A DNA stretch of 48,501 bases from NCBI RefSeq assembly GCF_016765695.1, contig NZ_JAETGO010000079.1, forward strand, positions 1 through 48,501, read 5' to 3'. The position numbers and the translations under genes are program-made. Positions 42,064-48,501 of the stretch are shown in pieces; positions within the stretch are counted from its first letter, which is position 1, and each line of letters starts with the position of its first letter. The notes under the pieces were generated by a model that searched no databases, was not told the origin of the DNA, and worked only from the letters and a program-made list of their open reading frames with translations. This DNA is from Sporosalibacterium faouarense. Its GTDB lineage: Bacteria > Bacillota > Clostridia > Tissierellales > VENL01.

Positions 42064-43239
42064 ATGATTAAGTTAATAAAAAATGGAGAGATTTATTCTC
42101 CAGATTATCTTGGTAGAAAAGACATCCTTATAGTAGGAGATAGAATAGGATATATAAAGGAAAACATAGATGTTCCTAACGATTTTGTAGACATAGAAGT
42201 AATAGATGCTGAAAATCAATTAGTAGTACCAGGATTTATTGATTCTCATGTCCATATAGTCGGAGGAGGCGGAGAAGGAAGTTATAAAACTAGAACCCCA
42301 GAAATCCAATTAACTGATATAACCAAAGGGGGAGTAACAACTATTATTGGAGTTCTTGGAACCGATGGGACTACAAGAACAATGTCAAATTTACTGGCGA
42401 AAGCCAGAGGATTGGAAGAAGAGGGAATAAGCTGTTGGGTACATACTGGATCATATCAAGTTCCAGTTAGAACCGTTACTGGAAGTATACAAGATGACAT
42501 TATATTAATAGATAAAATCATTGGAGTAGGAGAAATAGCCATATCGGATCATAGGTCTTCACAACCAACTGTTGCAGATATAGCAAAGCTAGCAGCAGAG
42601 GCTAGAGTTGGTGGCATTTTATCTGGCAAGGGTGGCATTATTAATATACATATGGGCTCTGGAGAAAGAAGATTTGATTATTTAGAAGAGATAGTTGAGA
42701 ACACCGAGATACCAATTACACAGTTTCTACCTACCCATGTTGCTAGAAATGAGGAATTATTAGAAGCTGCTATAAGATATGGACAAAAGGGTGGTTTTCT
42801 AGATTTAACAACCAGTACAACTAAGCAATTTTCTGATGATGATATAACAAAATGTAGTAGAGCACTGAGAGAACTTTTAGACAATAATGTTAACATAAAT
42901 AATATAACTTTTAGTTCCGATGGACAAGGAAGTCTTCCAAAGTTTGATGATAAAGGAAAGTTTATTAAACTAGGTATAGGTAAGGTAACTTCGTTATATA
43001 AAGAGGTTAGAGATGCTATTTTAGATGAGAATATTCCAATACAAGATGCATTAAAAGTAATTACTGTTAATCCGGCAAATATTCTTAAACTAGATGGTAA
43101 AGGATATATTGATGAAGACTATGATGCAGATATAGTTCTTATAGATAAAGAGAGCTTAAATATAAAAACGGTTATAGCTAGAGGAAAAGTAATGATAGAT
43201 AATGGAGAAACGCTAGTAAAAGGTACATTTGAAGAGTAA
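42064..43239 (+). CDS. iadA: Isoaspartyl (beta-aspartyl) dipeptidase
   Basis: A 391-aa amidohydrolase that cleaves isoaspartyl dipeptides formed by protein ageing. H-x-H metal site His62/His64 in 'VPGFIDSHVHIVGGGGEG', then His196 ('GIINIHMGSG'), His225 ('FLPTHVARN') and Asp286 ('FSSDGQGS'). Glu157 in 'GVGEIAISDHRSSQ' stands where the E. coli enzyme has carbamylated Lys162, judging by spacing; Glu can bridge the metals instead. Length matches E. coli IadA. AGAAGGGGGTTG precedes the ATG. It fits an organism that lives on peptides and amino acids. Confidence 0.92.
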   Translation: MIKLIKNGEIYSPDYLGRKDILIVGDRIGYIKENIDVPNDFVDIEVIDAENQLVVPGFIDSHVHIVGGGGEGSYKTRTPEIQLTDITKGGVTTIIGVLGTDGTTRTMSNLLAKARGLEEEGISCWVHTGSYQVPVRTVTGSIQDDIILIDKIIGVGEIAISDHRSSQPTVADIAKLAAEARVGGILSGKGGIINIHMGSGERRFDYLEEIVENTEIPITQFLPTHVARNEELLEAAIRYGQKGGFLDLTTSTTKQFSDDDITKCSRALRELLDNNVNINNITFSSDGQGSLPKFDDKGKFIKLGIGKVTSLYKEVRDAILDENIPIQDALKVITVNPANILKLDGKGYIDEDYDADIVLIDKESLNIKTVIARGKVMIDNGETLVKGTFEE

Positions 43240-43382
43240 TTAGATAGATGAAATTAATGTATAAATAATAAATATAAAATTCTCTAATTTCTTATAAATT
43301 TAGTGTTTAATAAACTAGGACTGGGGAATATATAATAATGATAATAAATCTCATTTACGAGTTTGTTATATAAAATTATATA

Positions 43383-43398
43383 TGGTACTTTAGTTGCA
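43383..43398 (+). promoter_or_regulatory. Candidate sigma-54 promoter of the peroxiredoxin gene
   Basis: TGGTACTTTAGTTGCA matches the -24/-12 consensus TGGCAYRNNNNTTGCW at all but two defined positions, with correct GG-N10-GC spacing. A start near 43410 would lie about 58 nt before the ATG. No enhancer site is obvious. No other clear promoter is seen in this ~230-bp gap. Confidence 0.4.
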
Positions 43399-43467
43399 TT
43401 GTTCCAGTATGGGGAGAATGCAGATAGATAAAAGCACTATGATAAACAATTATAAGGAGGAGATATT

Positions 43468-43989
43468 ATGGAAAGATTTGTTGGAAAGAAAGCACCAAAT
43501 TTTAATATGAAAACTGTATTAGGAAATGGTGAAGATTTTAGTGAAGCGAAATTAGACGATTATAAAGGTAAATGGTTAGTAATGTTTTTTTATCCGTTAG
43601 ACTTTACTTTTGTATGCCCTACAGAAATCACAGGATATAGTAAAAGATATGAGGAATTTAAAAAAGAAGGTGCTGAAATATTAGGAGTAAGTGCCGATAG
43701 CGAGCATTCACATAAGGCTTGGATAAATGGAGAATTAGGAAAGCTTAACTTCCCATTAGCATCTGATATGACTAAAACAGTTGCAAGAGATTATGGAGTA
43801 TTAGTAGAAGAAGAAGGGATAGCTCTGAGAGGGCTATTTATTATAGATCCAGAGGGAACTGTTAGATACTCTGTAGTTCATGACTTAAATGTAGGAAGAA
43901 GTGTTGATGAAACATTACGTGTACTTAAAGCTTTAAAAACTGGTGGTTTATGCCCTGTAGATTGGGATGAAGGAAAAGAACTACTATAG
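43468..43989 (+). CDS. 2-Cys peroxiredoxin (AhpC/Prx1 type)
   Basis: A 173-aa thiol peroxidase reducing H2O2 and organic peroxides. Peroxidatic Cys50 in 'YPLDFTFVCPTEITGYS', resolving Cys162 in 'KTGGLCPVDWDEG', and 'VSADSEHSHKAW' plus 'LRGLFIIDPEGTVRY' are typical of the Prx1/AhpC group. Both are cysteine; there is no TGA Sec codon, unlike some selenoprotein peroxiredoxins of amino-acid-fermenting clostridia. No AhpF reductase gene is adjacent, so thioredoxin or another NADH-dependent reductase must supply electrons. AAGGAGGAG precedes the ATG. Confidence 0.94.
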   Translation: MERFVGKKAPNFNMKTVLGNGEDFSEAKLDDYKGKWLVMFFYPLDFTFVCPTEITGYSKRYEEFKKEGAEILGVSADSEHSHKAWINGELGKLNFPLASDMTKTVARDYGVLVEEEGIALRGLFIIDPEGTVRYSVVHDLNVGRSVDETLRVLKALKTGGLCPVDWDEGKELL

Positions 43990-44053
43990 AATATAGAAGT
44001 TGATTTTTATAGTTCCATATAAAAGGTATAAATTCATAAGTAAACATATAGTG

Positions 44054-44084
44054 AAATAACCAGTGGAAAATCCACTGGTTATTT
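44054..44084. terminator. Terminator between the peroxiredoxin gene and nqrF
   Basis: AAATAACCAGTGGA / TCCACTGGTTATTT, perfect 14-bp stem with an AAA loop, followed on the plus strand by TAATTTTG. It separates convergent genes. Confidence 0.8.
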
Positions 44085-44109
44085 TAATTTTGAATTTTAT
44101 TTATTAAAA

Positions 44110-45210
44110 CTATTCAAACTTATCATAGTAAATTAAATCTTTGGGAATTCCTTTATTCGTAAGGATATCTACTACTGAGTCAATCATCCTAGGACTTCCA
44201 CATAAGTAAGCTTCTTTATTGCCGCCATTTTCTAAATATTTTTTCAATGAATCAGTAACTCTACCCTGTTCTCCATCCCAGCCATCTTCTTCAGTAGCTC
44301 TAGATAAGCAAGGGATAAATCTAAAGTTTGGTAACTCTTGTTGAAGGTTTTCAAGTTCATCCATAAAGAATAAATCCTCTAAATGTCTAGCTCCAAAGTA
44401 GAAGGTTGCCTTTCTATTTATATTCTCAGCTTTCATGTAATTTAATATTGCTAAGATTGGAGCCATACCTGTACCAACACCTACCATAACCATTTCTCTA
44501 TCATTATCATGATAGTAGAAATCACCATAGGGTCCATTGAAAACTACATTATCCTTTTCATTTAAAAATTGATGTACATAAGTAGTACATATACCGTTAG
44601 GAACATATCCAATTATAAGCTCTATATGTTTAGTGTCAAAGGGGGAAGATGCTATTGAATATGCACGGTAAACCTCTTCGCTATTTCCCTTGTATTTTGG
44701 AGCTTTAAGTTGTATATATTGACCTGGTTTAAAATTGATTTCTTCATCATCAGGAAGTTTAAATCTTAGATGCTTAATAGTAGGCGTTACATCCTTTATA
44801 TAATCAACATTTGCATCATATTCTTTAACACTAAATAATTCTTCTGGAATTTCTATTTTTATATTTTCTTTAACCTTACATTGACAAGATAGTCGTACAT
44901 TATTTTTCACATCATCATCAGTTAGATAGCCTAGCTCCGTTGGTAATACAGGACCTCCACCTTCTATTACCTTGACTTTGCAGTATCCACAGCTCCCTTT
45001 ACCTCCACAGGCTGAAGGGATAAAAATTTTATTTTCTATAAGAGATGATAATAATGTGTCTCCGCCGTCAACAACATACTCTTTATCATCATTTATTGTA
45101 ATATTAACTTCACCATAATTTGCTATAGTACGATTAGCTAAAGATAATAGAAAAGCTAATATACCAGTAATTGATGAAATTGTACCTACTGTAATTAATA
45201 TAGTACCCAT
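44110..45210 (-). CDS. nqrF: Na+-translocating NADH dehydrogenase subunit F
   Basis: A 366-aa NADH-oxidising subunit of Na+-NQR. An N-terminal membrane helix (about 5-25) is followed by a plant-type [2Fe-2S] domain with Cys68, Cys74, Cys77 and Cys109 ('SACGGKGSCGYCKVK', 'RLSCQC'). Then come an FAD domain ('RAYSIASSP', 'FNGPYGDFYY') and an NAD(H) domain ('VMVGVGTGMAPILAIL', 'YLCGSPRMI'). It passes electrons from NADH through FAD and 2Fe-2S into the membrane subunits. It is the last gene of nqrBCDEF, 10 bp after nqrE. The vertebrate-like ferredoxin-reductase layout is unlike RnfB/RnfC, so the complex is Nqr rather than Rnf. Confidence 0.94.
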   Translation of the reverse strand: MGTILITVGTISSITGILAFLLSLANRTIANYGEVNITINDDKEYVVDGGDTLLSSLIENKIFIPSACGGKGSCGYCKVKVIEGGGPVLPTELGYLTDDDVKNNVRLSCQCKVKENIKIEIPEELFSVKEYDANVDYIKDVTPTIKHLRFKLPDDEEINFKPGQYIQLKAPKYKGNSEEVYRAYSIASSPFDTKHIELIIGYVPNGICTTYVHQFLNEKDNVVFNGPYGDFYYHDNDREMVMVGVGTGMAPILAILNYMKAENINRKATFYFGARHLEDLFFMDELENLQQELPNFRFIPCLSRATEEDGWDGEQGRVTDSLKKYLENGGNKEAYLCGSPRMIDSVVDILTNKGIPKDLIYYDKFE

Positions 45211-45220
45211 TCTATCACTC

Positions 45221-45808
45221 CTATTGTATTTGAACTATACCGGAAAATCCTATAAAAGCTAATGCCATTAAACCAGTAACAATTATTGTGATTCCGGGAC
45301 CTTCCAATCCTTTTGGAACTTTAGCATACTTTAGTCTTTTTCTAATGCCTGCCATAGCAACAATAGCTAGAGTCCAGCCTACACCTGAACCAAACCCAAA
45401 TAATAAGGATTGAAGCATATTATATTCTCTAATTACCATGAATAAGGAAACCCCTAAGATAGCACAGTTTACTGTAATAAGGGGAAGAAATATTCCCAAA
45501 GCATAGTACAAATTAGGTAAATATCTTTCAACAATCATTTCCACAAGCTGAACAAAAGCTGCTATTGTAATAATAAAGACTATAAATCTAAATGATTCTA
45601 ATCCCAGTGGCTCTAATACATGGTGATAAATAACATAGTTTAGCACAGTTGTAAAAGTTAGAACAAAAGTAACTGCCTGACCTAAACCAAGAGAAGTTTT
45701 TATTTCACTTGATACTGCTATAAAAGAACACATACCTAAAAAATTGGTTAAAATTATATTATTAGTAAAAATGGCTGCAAATAAAATAACAACTGGATTT
45801 ATTTCCAT
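45221..45808 (-). CDS. nqrE: Na+-translocating NADH dehydrogenase subunit E
   Basis: A 195-aa membrane subunit with six helices, homologous to RnfA. Cys27 in '[14 protein letters not shown]' and Cys115 in '[13 protein letters not shown]' are the conserved residues that, with those of NqrD, hold the intramembrane iron centre. '[25 protein letters not shown]' and '[20 protein letters not shown]' are family blocks. The start overlaps the nqrD stop by one base (TAATG). Length matches Vibrio NqrE (198). Confidence 0.94.
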   Translation of the reverse strand: MEINPVVILFAAIFTNNIILTNFLGMCSFIAVSSEIKTSLGLGQAVTFVLTFTTVLNYVIYHHVLEPLGLESFRFIVFIITIAAFVQLVEMIVERYLPNLYYALGIFLPLITVNCAILGVSLFMVIREYNMLQSLLFGFGSGVGWTLAIVAMAGIRKRLKYAKVPKGLEGPGITIIVTGLMALAFIGFSGIVQIQ

Positions 45809-46440
45809 TAGGCTTTAGCCACCTCCTGTTTATTGCTTTCTTCATCTTCTGGGGATAAAGATCTAGCAACCCAAATCACTATACCTAGCATAAAGAATGC
45901 TCCAGGTGCCATAATCATTACTATCCAATTTGTCCACCAAGCACCTAGCACTTGAATTCCAAATATACTTCCAAATCCCAATAACTCTCTAAAGAAAGCT
46001 ATAATTAATAATATTATTGCATATCCTGTTCCCGAGGCTACACCATCTAAGAAGGCATAAATAGGTGGGTTGTTTTGCGCATATGATTCGCATCTTCCCA
46101 TGATAATACAATTAGTAATAATGAGTCCAACATACGGACCTAATGCTTCGCTCATCTCAGGATAATAGGCCTTTAAGAAAATATCCACAATAATAACAAA
46201 AGAAGATATAATTAGAACCTGAACCATCATTCTTATATGCTTGGGTGTAAACTTTCTTATAAGAGAAACAGTTAACTCAGAGAAAGATGTAACAAAGATC
46301 AATCCTAGTCCCATTACAAGAGAATTAAGCATAAGATTAGTTACGGCTAATGCCGAGCAAATACCTAGTATTTGTCTAAATATAGGATTATCTCCCCATA
46401 CCCCAAGGGTAAATATTTTTCTAACCTTAGTATTGTCCAT
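45808..46440 (-). CDS. nqrD: Na+-translocating NADH dehydrogenase subunit D
   Basis: A 210-aa six-helix subunit, homologous to RnfE and inverted relative to NqrE in the membrane. Conserved Cys28 in '[14 protein letters not shown]' and Cys111 in '[16 protein letters not shown]' pair with those of NqrE around the iron centre. '[32 protein letters not shown]' is characteristic. GGAGGTTAATCTAG precedes the ATG, which lies within the end of nqrC (14-bp overlap). Confidence 0.94.
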   Translation of the reverse strand: MDNTKVRKIFTLGVWGDNPIFRQILGICSALAVTNLMLNSLVMGLGLIFVTSFSELTVSLIRKFTPKHIRMMVQVLIISSFVIIVDIFLKAYYPEMSEALGPYVGLIITNCIIMGRCESYAQNNPPIYAFLDGVASGTGYAIILLIIAFFRELLGFGSIFGIQVLGAWWTNWIVMIMAPGAFFMLGIVIWVARSLSPEDEESNKQEVAKA

Positions 46441-47047
46441 CTAGATTAACCTCCTTTGCAAAAGATAAAAAGTCTTCAATATCTACATTTAAGAATTCTC
46501 TAACAGAATCTGATGTAAGAGTTGCACCAGATATGGCATCCACATTTCCACCAGGTTTAGGGTTATATATTATGTATTTTCCTTCTTGGGAAGATTCTAA
46601 ATTTATGCCTCGAAACTGTTCTTTGAACCAGCTTTCATCAATTCTTCCACCTAGACCTGGAGTCTCACTATGGGATACGAAATCAATTCCTAATAAAGTC
46701 TTGAAATCCTTTGATATAGCAGCAAAGCCTTTAACAGTACCCCAAAGAGCTGATCCTTCTATAGGGAAAGCGTATCCAATTATATTGCCATTCTCCTCGG
46801 CTGTATAAATTGTTTTATTATTTATTTTTTTCTCAGTAATATTTTCATTGTACTTATCTTCAATAGCCTGAGGGTCTTCATTTTCCGTTTGAATATTAAA
46901 AGCATAAAGTAATTTCCGTCTTATTTTATTATTTTGATTAAAGTCAATCCTATCTGCTGTTGAATAATTAAGGAAGGCTAAGATAGAAGAAAATACTACA
47001 GTTACTATTACCATAAAAAATACTGGATAGCCGATAGATTTTTTCAT
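46427..47047 (-). CDS. nqrC: Na+-translocating NADH dehydrogenase subunit C, covalent-FMN protein
   Basis: A 206-aa subunit with one N-terminal helix (about 7-27) and an extracytoplasmic FMN-binding domain. The flavinylation motif 'DAISGATLTSDSV' places covalent FMN on Thr176. 'SHSETPGLGGRID' is the other family block. At 206 residues it is closer in size to RnfG than to Vibrio NqrC (about 257). Flavin attachment would need an ApbE flavin transferase, which is not in this window. The start overlaps the nqrB stop (ATGA). Confidence 0.93.
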   Translation of the reverse strand: MKKSIGYPVFFMVIVTVVFSSILAFLNYSTADRIDFNQNNKIRRKLLYAFNIQTENEDPQAIEDKYNENITEKKINNKTIYTAEENGNIIGYAFPIEGSALWGTVKGFAAISKDFKTLLGIDFVSHSETPGLGGRIDESWFKEQFRGINLESSQEGKYIIYNPKPGGNVDAISGATLTSDSVREFLNVDIEDFLSFAKEVNLDGQY

Positions 47048-48012
47048 GCTGTCACCTTCTTCGATTGTTTTCTATACTTTTTAAATGATTTAACGCCCTC
47101 ATCTATTATAGGTGCAAAAGTATTTCCAATTAGGATTGCAAACATTATTCCGCCAGCAAATAGAGCATAGCCTCTAATAACCACTGTTATTAAACCAATT
47201 AAAATACCATAAATCCATTTTCCTTCCTTTGTTTTAGGTGATGAGATAGGGTCTGTAGCCATAAATACAGTTCCAAATAAAAAACCACCTGATAATATAC
47301 CGAATAGTGGATTAGGAACTTCAGTAACTCCCATAATATTTAAAATAAAACTTAGGGAAATAAAGCCAACAGCAACTCCTGCAATGGTTTGCCAAGCAGC
47401 AGTTTTTGTATAAATTAGATATATTGCTGCAATAATAATTAAAATAGCACAGGTTTCACCTAAAGAACCAGCTATATTACCCCATAGTAGATTAAGATAA
47501 GGTGTTAATGTACCTGTTCCTCTATAAATTAACATAGGAGTCGAGCTTGAAAGGACATCTATACTACTGGTAATATATTTAGCAAAGCCACCAGGGAAAG
47601 AGGTAGATGCACTTGCCCATTGCGTAGTCAATTCAGTAGGGAAAGATACATACACAAAGGCTCTTGCTACGAGAGCAGGATTAAAAACATTTTTTCCGAA
47701 TCCTCCAAACACTTCTTTACCAAAAACAATTCCAAAAATAATACCAACAACTGCTATCCAATAAGGAGTTCTAGCAGGTAAGGTTAAGGTATATAAGATA
47801 CAGGTTACTATAACTGCTTCAGATATAGGTTTATTATCTCTTTTTTCAAATATCCATTCTGTTAAAGAGCCAAAGATAGTAACTACTGCAAGTAAAATTA
47901 AAGAGCGCCATCCAAAAAAGTAAACTGAAGCTAAAATTAATGGCGCTAAAGAATAAATAACTTTTCGCATCATCATTTGCTTTTTAAATAGATTTTTAAA
48001 ATTCAATTCCAA
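47044..48012 (-). CDS. nqrB: Na+-translocating NADH dehydrogenase subunit B (short, RnfD-like)
   Basis: A 322-aa membrane subunit with about ten helices, homologous to RnfD and thought to form the Na+ path. 'GGFGKNVFNPALVARAFVYVSFP' is the core signature. The flavinylation site is 'DVLSSSTPM' (Thr158 counted from my start), a variant of D-x-x-S-G-A-T. It lacks about 90 N-terminal residues of Vibrio NqrB (about 412 aa) and so is RnfD-sized. I choose TTG 48012 because TTGGGGGTGAC is spaced before it; TTG 48027 and GTG 48021 lie in or before that site. It heads the operon: no nqrA is found upstream. Confidence 0.9.
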   Translation of the reverse strand: MELNFKNLFKKQMMMRKVIYSLAPLILASVYFFGWRSLILLAVVTIFGSLTEWIFEKRDNKPISEAVIVTCILYTLTLPARTPYWIAVVGIIFGIVFGKEVFGGFGKNVFNPALVARAFVYVSFPTELTTQWASASTSFPGGFAKYITSSIDVLSSSTPMLIYRGTGTLTPYLNLLWGNIAGSLGETCAILIIIAAIYLIYTKTAAWQTIAGVAVGFISLSFILNIMGVTEVPNPLFGILSGGFLFGTVFMATDPISSPKTKEGKWIYGILIGLITVVIRGYALFAGGIMFAILIGNTFAPIIDEGVKSFKKYRKQSKKVTA

Positions 48013-48027
48013 AGTTGTCACCCCCAA

Positions 48028-48455
48028 GTATTAATAAAGAAATATACCTATTTTCTAAATATATTCCCAAAATATTAATATAAAAACAAATTTAAGGAAA
48101 AATTTTAAAATTTAATTTAAAAACAAATATAATCCTCAATTGGATAGGAATATTGGCAAATCAAATGGGTCTAATAGGTACAATTTTTAAATGTATTCCA
48201 ATTGTATCTATCGATATCATGGTATATAATAGAATTGTAGGTATAAATACAAACAAAAACTATTATCTAGAAAGTTTCATAGTAAGCAATTACTTGATTT
48301 AGTATCTTAACAACAGCTTTGTGGGGATAATAGGAACTTAAAAAGATGAATATTATACCATTATTGAGTTAGAATTATAGAATATAATAAAGCTGAAGTT
48401 GAGGATTAAGTGAAAGCATAGAATTAGCAATATTAGTGTTTATCTTTTGATAAGA
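48028..48455. other. Non-coding AT-rich region upstream of nqrB
   Basis: About 430 bp with no convincing reading frame on either strand, no tRNA-like fold and no clear promoter. It must hold the nqr promoter on the minus strand, but no -35/-10 pair stands out. No trace of nqrA is visible. Confidence 0.6.
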
Positions 48456-48501
48456 CTCCCACTTCTATAAGTGGGAGAGAAGACTTCTCTTCAGGTGGAG
48501 T
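48456..48501. mobile_element. Paired hairpins resembling an IS605/TnpB-type element end
   Basis: CTCCCACTT-CTAT-AAGTGGGAG (48456-48477) is directly followed by a second dyad AGAGAAG/CTTCTCT (48476-48490) and TCAGGTGGAGT at the window edge. A CCCACTT..AAGTGGG hairpin followed by TCAGGTGGA is a sequence I associate with the transposon-end/omega-RNA region next to tnpB genes in Firmicutes. No tnpB is in the window; it could lie beyond the edge or be absent. Confidence 0.35.

Noticed and set aside
43330-43360. PerR/Fur-like box before the peroxiredoxin gene
   Set aside because: The TAATGATAAT stretch matches only one half of the consensus; the second half does not fit.
44110-48012. Rnf complex instead of Nqr
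   Set aside because: The last gene is a NqrF-type 2Fe-2S/FAD/NADH protein; no RnfB ferredoxin-type or RnfC NADH subunit is present.
48150-48170. Sigma-54 promoter at TTGGCAAATCAAATGGG
   Set aside because: The -24 half fits but TTGC is missing at the -12 position, and it points away from nqrB.
48028-48455. Remnant of nqrA upstream of nqrB
   Set aside because: All frames are broken by frequent stops and no NqrA-like segment can be read on the minus strand.
1-48501. CRISPR arrays, tRNA or rRNA genes
   Set aside because: No regularly spaced repeats, cloverleaf with CCA/GTTCGA motif or rRNA stretches were noticed when reading both strands.

Overview
The window is AT-rich, densely packed DNA of a Gram-positive anaerobe. 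Shine-Dalgarno sites are strong and TTG/GTG starts are common. A selenocysteine-containing betaine reductase, a BCCT betaine carrier, an oligopeptide importer, an isoaspartyl dipeptidase and an Na+-pumping Nqr-type complex together suggest an amino-acid/betaine-fermenting (Stickland-type) clostridium, probably Tissierellia or Peptostreptococcaceae-like. That placement is inferred from gene content; no rRNA marker is present.

Layout. 1-9.4 kb: edge fragment of a DNRLRE-type protein (-), an AraC regulator, an unrecognised 242-aa protein, an OmpR-type two-component pair with a TolB-like lipoprotein, a MerR-controlled ABC exporter, and a divergent polysaccharide deacetylase (-). 9.7-17.6 kb: GNAT, aldehyde dehydrogenase, YcaQ-like glycosylase, a PadR-DUF4180 regulator with an alpha/beta hydrolase (-), a Crp/Fnr regulator with a DUF606 transporter, a PfkB sugar kinase and a frameshifted remnant. 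17.7-22.6 kb: a membrane histidine kinase, a sigma-54 activator and an Amt ammonium channel behind a consensus -24/-12 promoter. 22.6-29.3 kb: pyrophosphatase (-) and a five-gene opp operon. 29.3-31.5 kb: a small XRE/membrane/glycine-zipper cassette and a radical SAM enzyme. 31.8-35.2 kb: arginine decarboxylase, spermidine synthase and agmatinase. 35.2-40.4 kb: grdI-grdH-BCCT carrier (-) with a divergent TetR gene. 40.5-44.0 kb: UPF0016/GDT1 cation transporter with a Cys-rich tail, isoaspartyl dipeptidase, peroxiredoxin. 44.1-48.0 kb: nqrBCDEF (-) with no nqrA. The last 46 bases carry hairpins resembling the end of an IS605/TnpB-type element.

How the genes fit together. Peptides enter through Opp, and IadA handles isoaspartyl peptides. 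Betaine enters through the BCCT carrier and is reduced by GrdI/GrdH together with GrdA/C/D encoded elsewhere. Nqr could couple NADH oxidation to Na+ export, and BCCT carriers commonly use ion gradients. SpeA and SpeB make putrescine from arginine; SpeE makes spermidine but needs decarboxylated AdoMet from a SpeD not seen here.

The strongest leads are the NqrA-less Nqr cluster, the local sigma-54/Amt circuit with a 45-bp palindrome, the Sec codon and hairpin in grdH, the twin-palindrome operators at padR and grdI, and the Cys-rich tail on the GDT1 protein. All positions and motifs were read by eye; no database search was run.
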